From Ptychodera flava (lineage: Eukaryota > Hemichordata > Enteropneusta > Ptychoderidae): a stretch of 64,000 nucleotides of DNA. The DNA is taken from assembly GCF_041260155.1 (NCBI RefSeq), contig NC_091928.1, positions 43,927,137-43,991,136 of the forward strand. The letters are read 5' to 3'. Shown piece after piece: positions 61,901 to 64,000 of the stretch. Position numbers and translations under genes: made by a program. Each line of letters starts with the position of its first letter. Position 1 is the first letter of the stretch. The notes below the pieces were generated by a model that saw only the letters and a list, made by a program, of their open reading frames with translations, did not search any database and was not told the origin of the DNA.

Positions 61901-64000
61901 AGTATGCAGGCTTTAGGAAAAGCACGGTTCGAATAGGAATTCGGGATAAACGACCAAGGCTGACTTTCTCTTTAACTTTTATCTCCAAGACTCTCTTTGC
62001 CGGACAGACTTGGTTGATGGGGCAAGATCCAAAATCTTTTCCAGATCCAGTTGAGTTCCGACCAGAAAGATGGGTTCGAGACGAAAAAGAGCATTTCTAT
62101 GGATTCAAGTCCTTGCCATTTGGCTACGGACCGCGGATGTGCATCGGTGAGTTTTTTCCTCCTAAGGAGCCTTCACTGTGTCAATGTAGGTACAATTGAT
62201 ATACTTTGACGCCAGTAATGAATACTGATCTTTGCGTCGATATTAAAACTGTAGCAGAGCATTATTTTTTGTTTTTAATTCTCCTGGCATTATAAAGTAG
62301 GCCACAAACTTAGTATTAATTGTGGCCTTATTAACTACATCGGTATTGGGAGTCTGTTTAACTGGAAACTCATGATTTGAAGAACAATTATGTTCTTGTA
62401 TGGTTTCATTGGACGGTTTACGCAGCGCTTGTTGTGATAAGCCCAGAGTTGTAATGTACAAACATCACCAGGCTATCGATTCCTGCTCCTCCACTAGATG
62501 TTGTTGTTAATATTGAGTATTTACACTGTGCTAGCCCATCCTTTTCCCTTGAAATGTCCATCCTTTCGGCAAATTGGTTTTTTAGATATAGCATACAAAT
62601 GACCTGCCACTTTACAACAAACTTTCAAACGGAAACGAAGGACAGATGGGCATGCCAGTGTCGGTGGAGCTAATGCCACGGTCAGACATTGAGGACCTCA
62701 ACTTAATATGCTGTATCTTTAGGCTATTTTTTCAGAACTTTTGTTTTGTGGTTTCCCAGCACTTTCTGCATTGAATCCCTAAACTGTAATTTAATGCCAA
62801 GTATTAGCATATGAACACAACCTATATGAGTATAGTCTACATGTTATTGTTGAAAATTGTATAATTCAAGTCTAGACCTGTCTTTTCAAGATTAGAATTC
62901 ATTTGTAAACAATAAACAATGATCACTACACACATACAATCTGTTTACAAAAGAAAACTCGAAATGTAGCATGACAAACGGATTAGGGTCAGACACCTTA
63001 GTTGATATACAGAATCAGAATACTGAAAAACTTGCCACAAGTTACTGCTTATGTCCCTTAACATTTAGATAACTTTTAATTTTATCAATTTTGTCTTCAC
63101 TTACATACCATTTCATTTTGTACCATTTTCCCCGAAAGGTAAACGACTAGCAGAACTGGAAATACACTTAGCACTTGCAAGGGTAAGTCTCTTTATTAAC
63201 TCCAGGCGAGGACTGTACATTTAGTCTCTCTCTCTCTATATGAGCATTCGGGTGAAGCCATTTCTCAAACATGTAAGAAAAAAGTTTAAAATAATTTCCG
63301 GGGCTAATTCATCATGATTTAGCCTACGTGTTTTTTCGCTATAAGATCCAATACGGCCGTCTTGTAACCATTTTTATCATTCATATGACTTTTAGACATG
63401 GTCTCTGAACATCATACTTGTGGATGCGCGCATCATCGTTTCGCTATAAGATGCTACATGGAATGCAGGAGATAATATTTAGTGAACACTTTCAATGCTA
63501 AATTTTCTCAAATAATTTGCATTTTGTACACAAATTACTGTTAAATCAAATTAACGTAGTGTGACTTTTAAGGGAATATCGAACCCCTAGTAATGTTTTC
63601 TCAATTTTTTTTTTTTTTTGTAGAGATAAATTAGACTGCAGACAACTGCTTACTATTGTCTATAAACCAAAAATGGAATCTACCATTAATGAATATAGAC
63701 ATTTGAAAGTATATTGAACAAATTAGAAATAAAAACGAAGGATAATCCAGTATTTTACTTCATTGACAGCTATAGGCTGAAATCTTCCGCCTTTGTACTA
63801 TTGACCTTAAAGCCAAGGTGAAACTAAGTTGTGGCTGTGTAGTATACCTTATTTTCTTCTTTCTGCAGAAAATTTTAGAATTTCAGTACACATCTAATTT
63901 TCGGGTTTGATATTTTCCTGTCTCACGCTTTTCATCGTTGCAGTTGTGTCAGAAGTTTATTCTGGAACCGACAACTGACGTAGAGGCCAAGATGACAACC
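55959..64000 (+). CDS. P450-D: mitochondrial cytochrome P450, diverged paralogue, 3'-partial
   Basis: Exons: 55959-56389, 57548-57747, 59004-59207, 59889-60061, 60575-60741, 61351-61429, 61990-62146, 63139-63182 and 63944 onward, cut by the window end. Exon lengths equal B and C except exon 1 (431 nt, seven codons more). Start MAIHSAALRYLGRQNRG is basic. Motifs are QEGADWHRNR, the I-helix AAAVDTTSNT, RETMR, LYPPILT, PERWVRDE, FGYGPRMCIG and GKRLAELEIHLALAR. All known exons are open, so it is likely functional. Exon 4 uses a weaker donor (gtcagg). Intron 1 holds a TTAA MITE; other introns over 300 bp (2, 3, 4, 5, 6, 7, 8) show no recognised element. It lacks the intron 8 Penelope remnant of A-C. 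Confidence 0.9.
56766..57122. mobile_element. TTAA-flanked MITE, copy 2 (D intron 1)
   Basis: TTAA at 56766-56769 and 57119-57122. It is the same family as 48903-49262 in opposite orientation, sharing ggcggccattttgaattt and attcggactctc. Termini are GGTAGAATGCGCCTC and the complement of its partner. It is more diverged at the right end. Confidence 0.75.

Overview
This is an intron-rich, AT-rich animal genomic window from a single gene family. It carries a head-to-tail tandem array of four mitochondrial-type (adrenodoxin-dependent class) cytochrome P450 genes, all on the + strand. The species cannot be named from sequence alone. A Gmr1-like Ty3/gypsy element (integrase ahead of reverse transcriptase, a group first described from deuterostomes), Penelope-like elements and the P450 type together suggest a marine invertebrate deuterostome such as a hemichordate, cephalochordate or echinoderm. 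This is inference.

Layout: P450-A (1 to about 19770) enters the window inside exon 1 and looks like a pseudogene, with indels in several exons. P450-B (22450-34495) and P450-C (37425-52290) read as intact nine-exon genes of 514 codons each. P450-D (55959 to the right edge) is a more diverged paralogue, open through exon 8 and cut off in exon 9. Coding exon lengths after exon 1 are identical in B and C (200, 204, 173, 167, 79, 157, 44 and 111 nt), and D matches through exon 8. A decayed fifth copy of a D-like first exon lies at 54478-54740.

Introns and spacers are full of mobile DNA. A carries a paired-domain (Pax-like) relic in intron 1, Penelope-like inverted dimers in introns 2 and 8, two LINE tails in intron 5 and a young Gmr1-like LTR element in intron 7. 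B carries 178-bp tandem repeats in intron 1 and a TIR element filled with about 147-bp repeats in intron 5. C repeats most of A's left part almost exactly and adds a 2.67-kb TIR element with a Penelope RT fragment and a hammerhead-ribozyme motif. Two copies of a TTAA-flanked MITE family sit in C and D.

Regulation: B and C each have a perfect-spacing DR3 nuclear-receptor motif between a TATA-like box and the start codon. D has three AGGTCA half-sites in the same place. This suggests, but does not prove, control by an RXR-partner nuclear receptor.

Caution: the left edge is a chimera of B-like and C-like sequence, and A and C are near identical over about 7.6 kb with many homopolymer indels. 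There is also a roughly 400-bp poly-C tract. Some of this structure could come from long-read assembly rather than biology.
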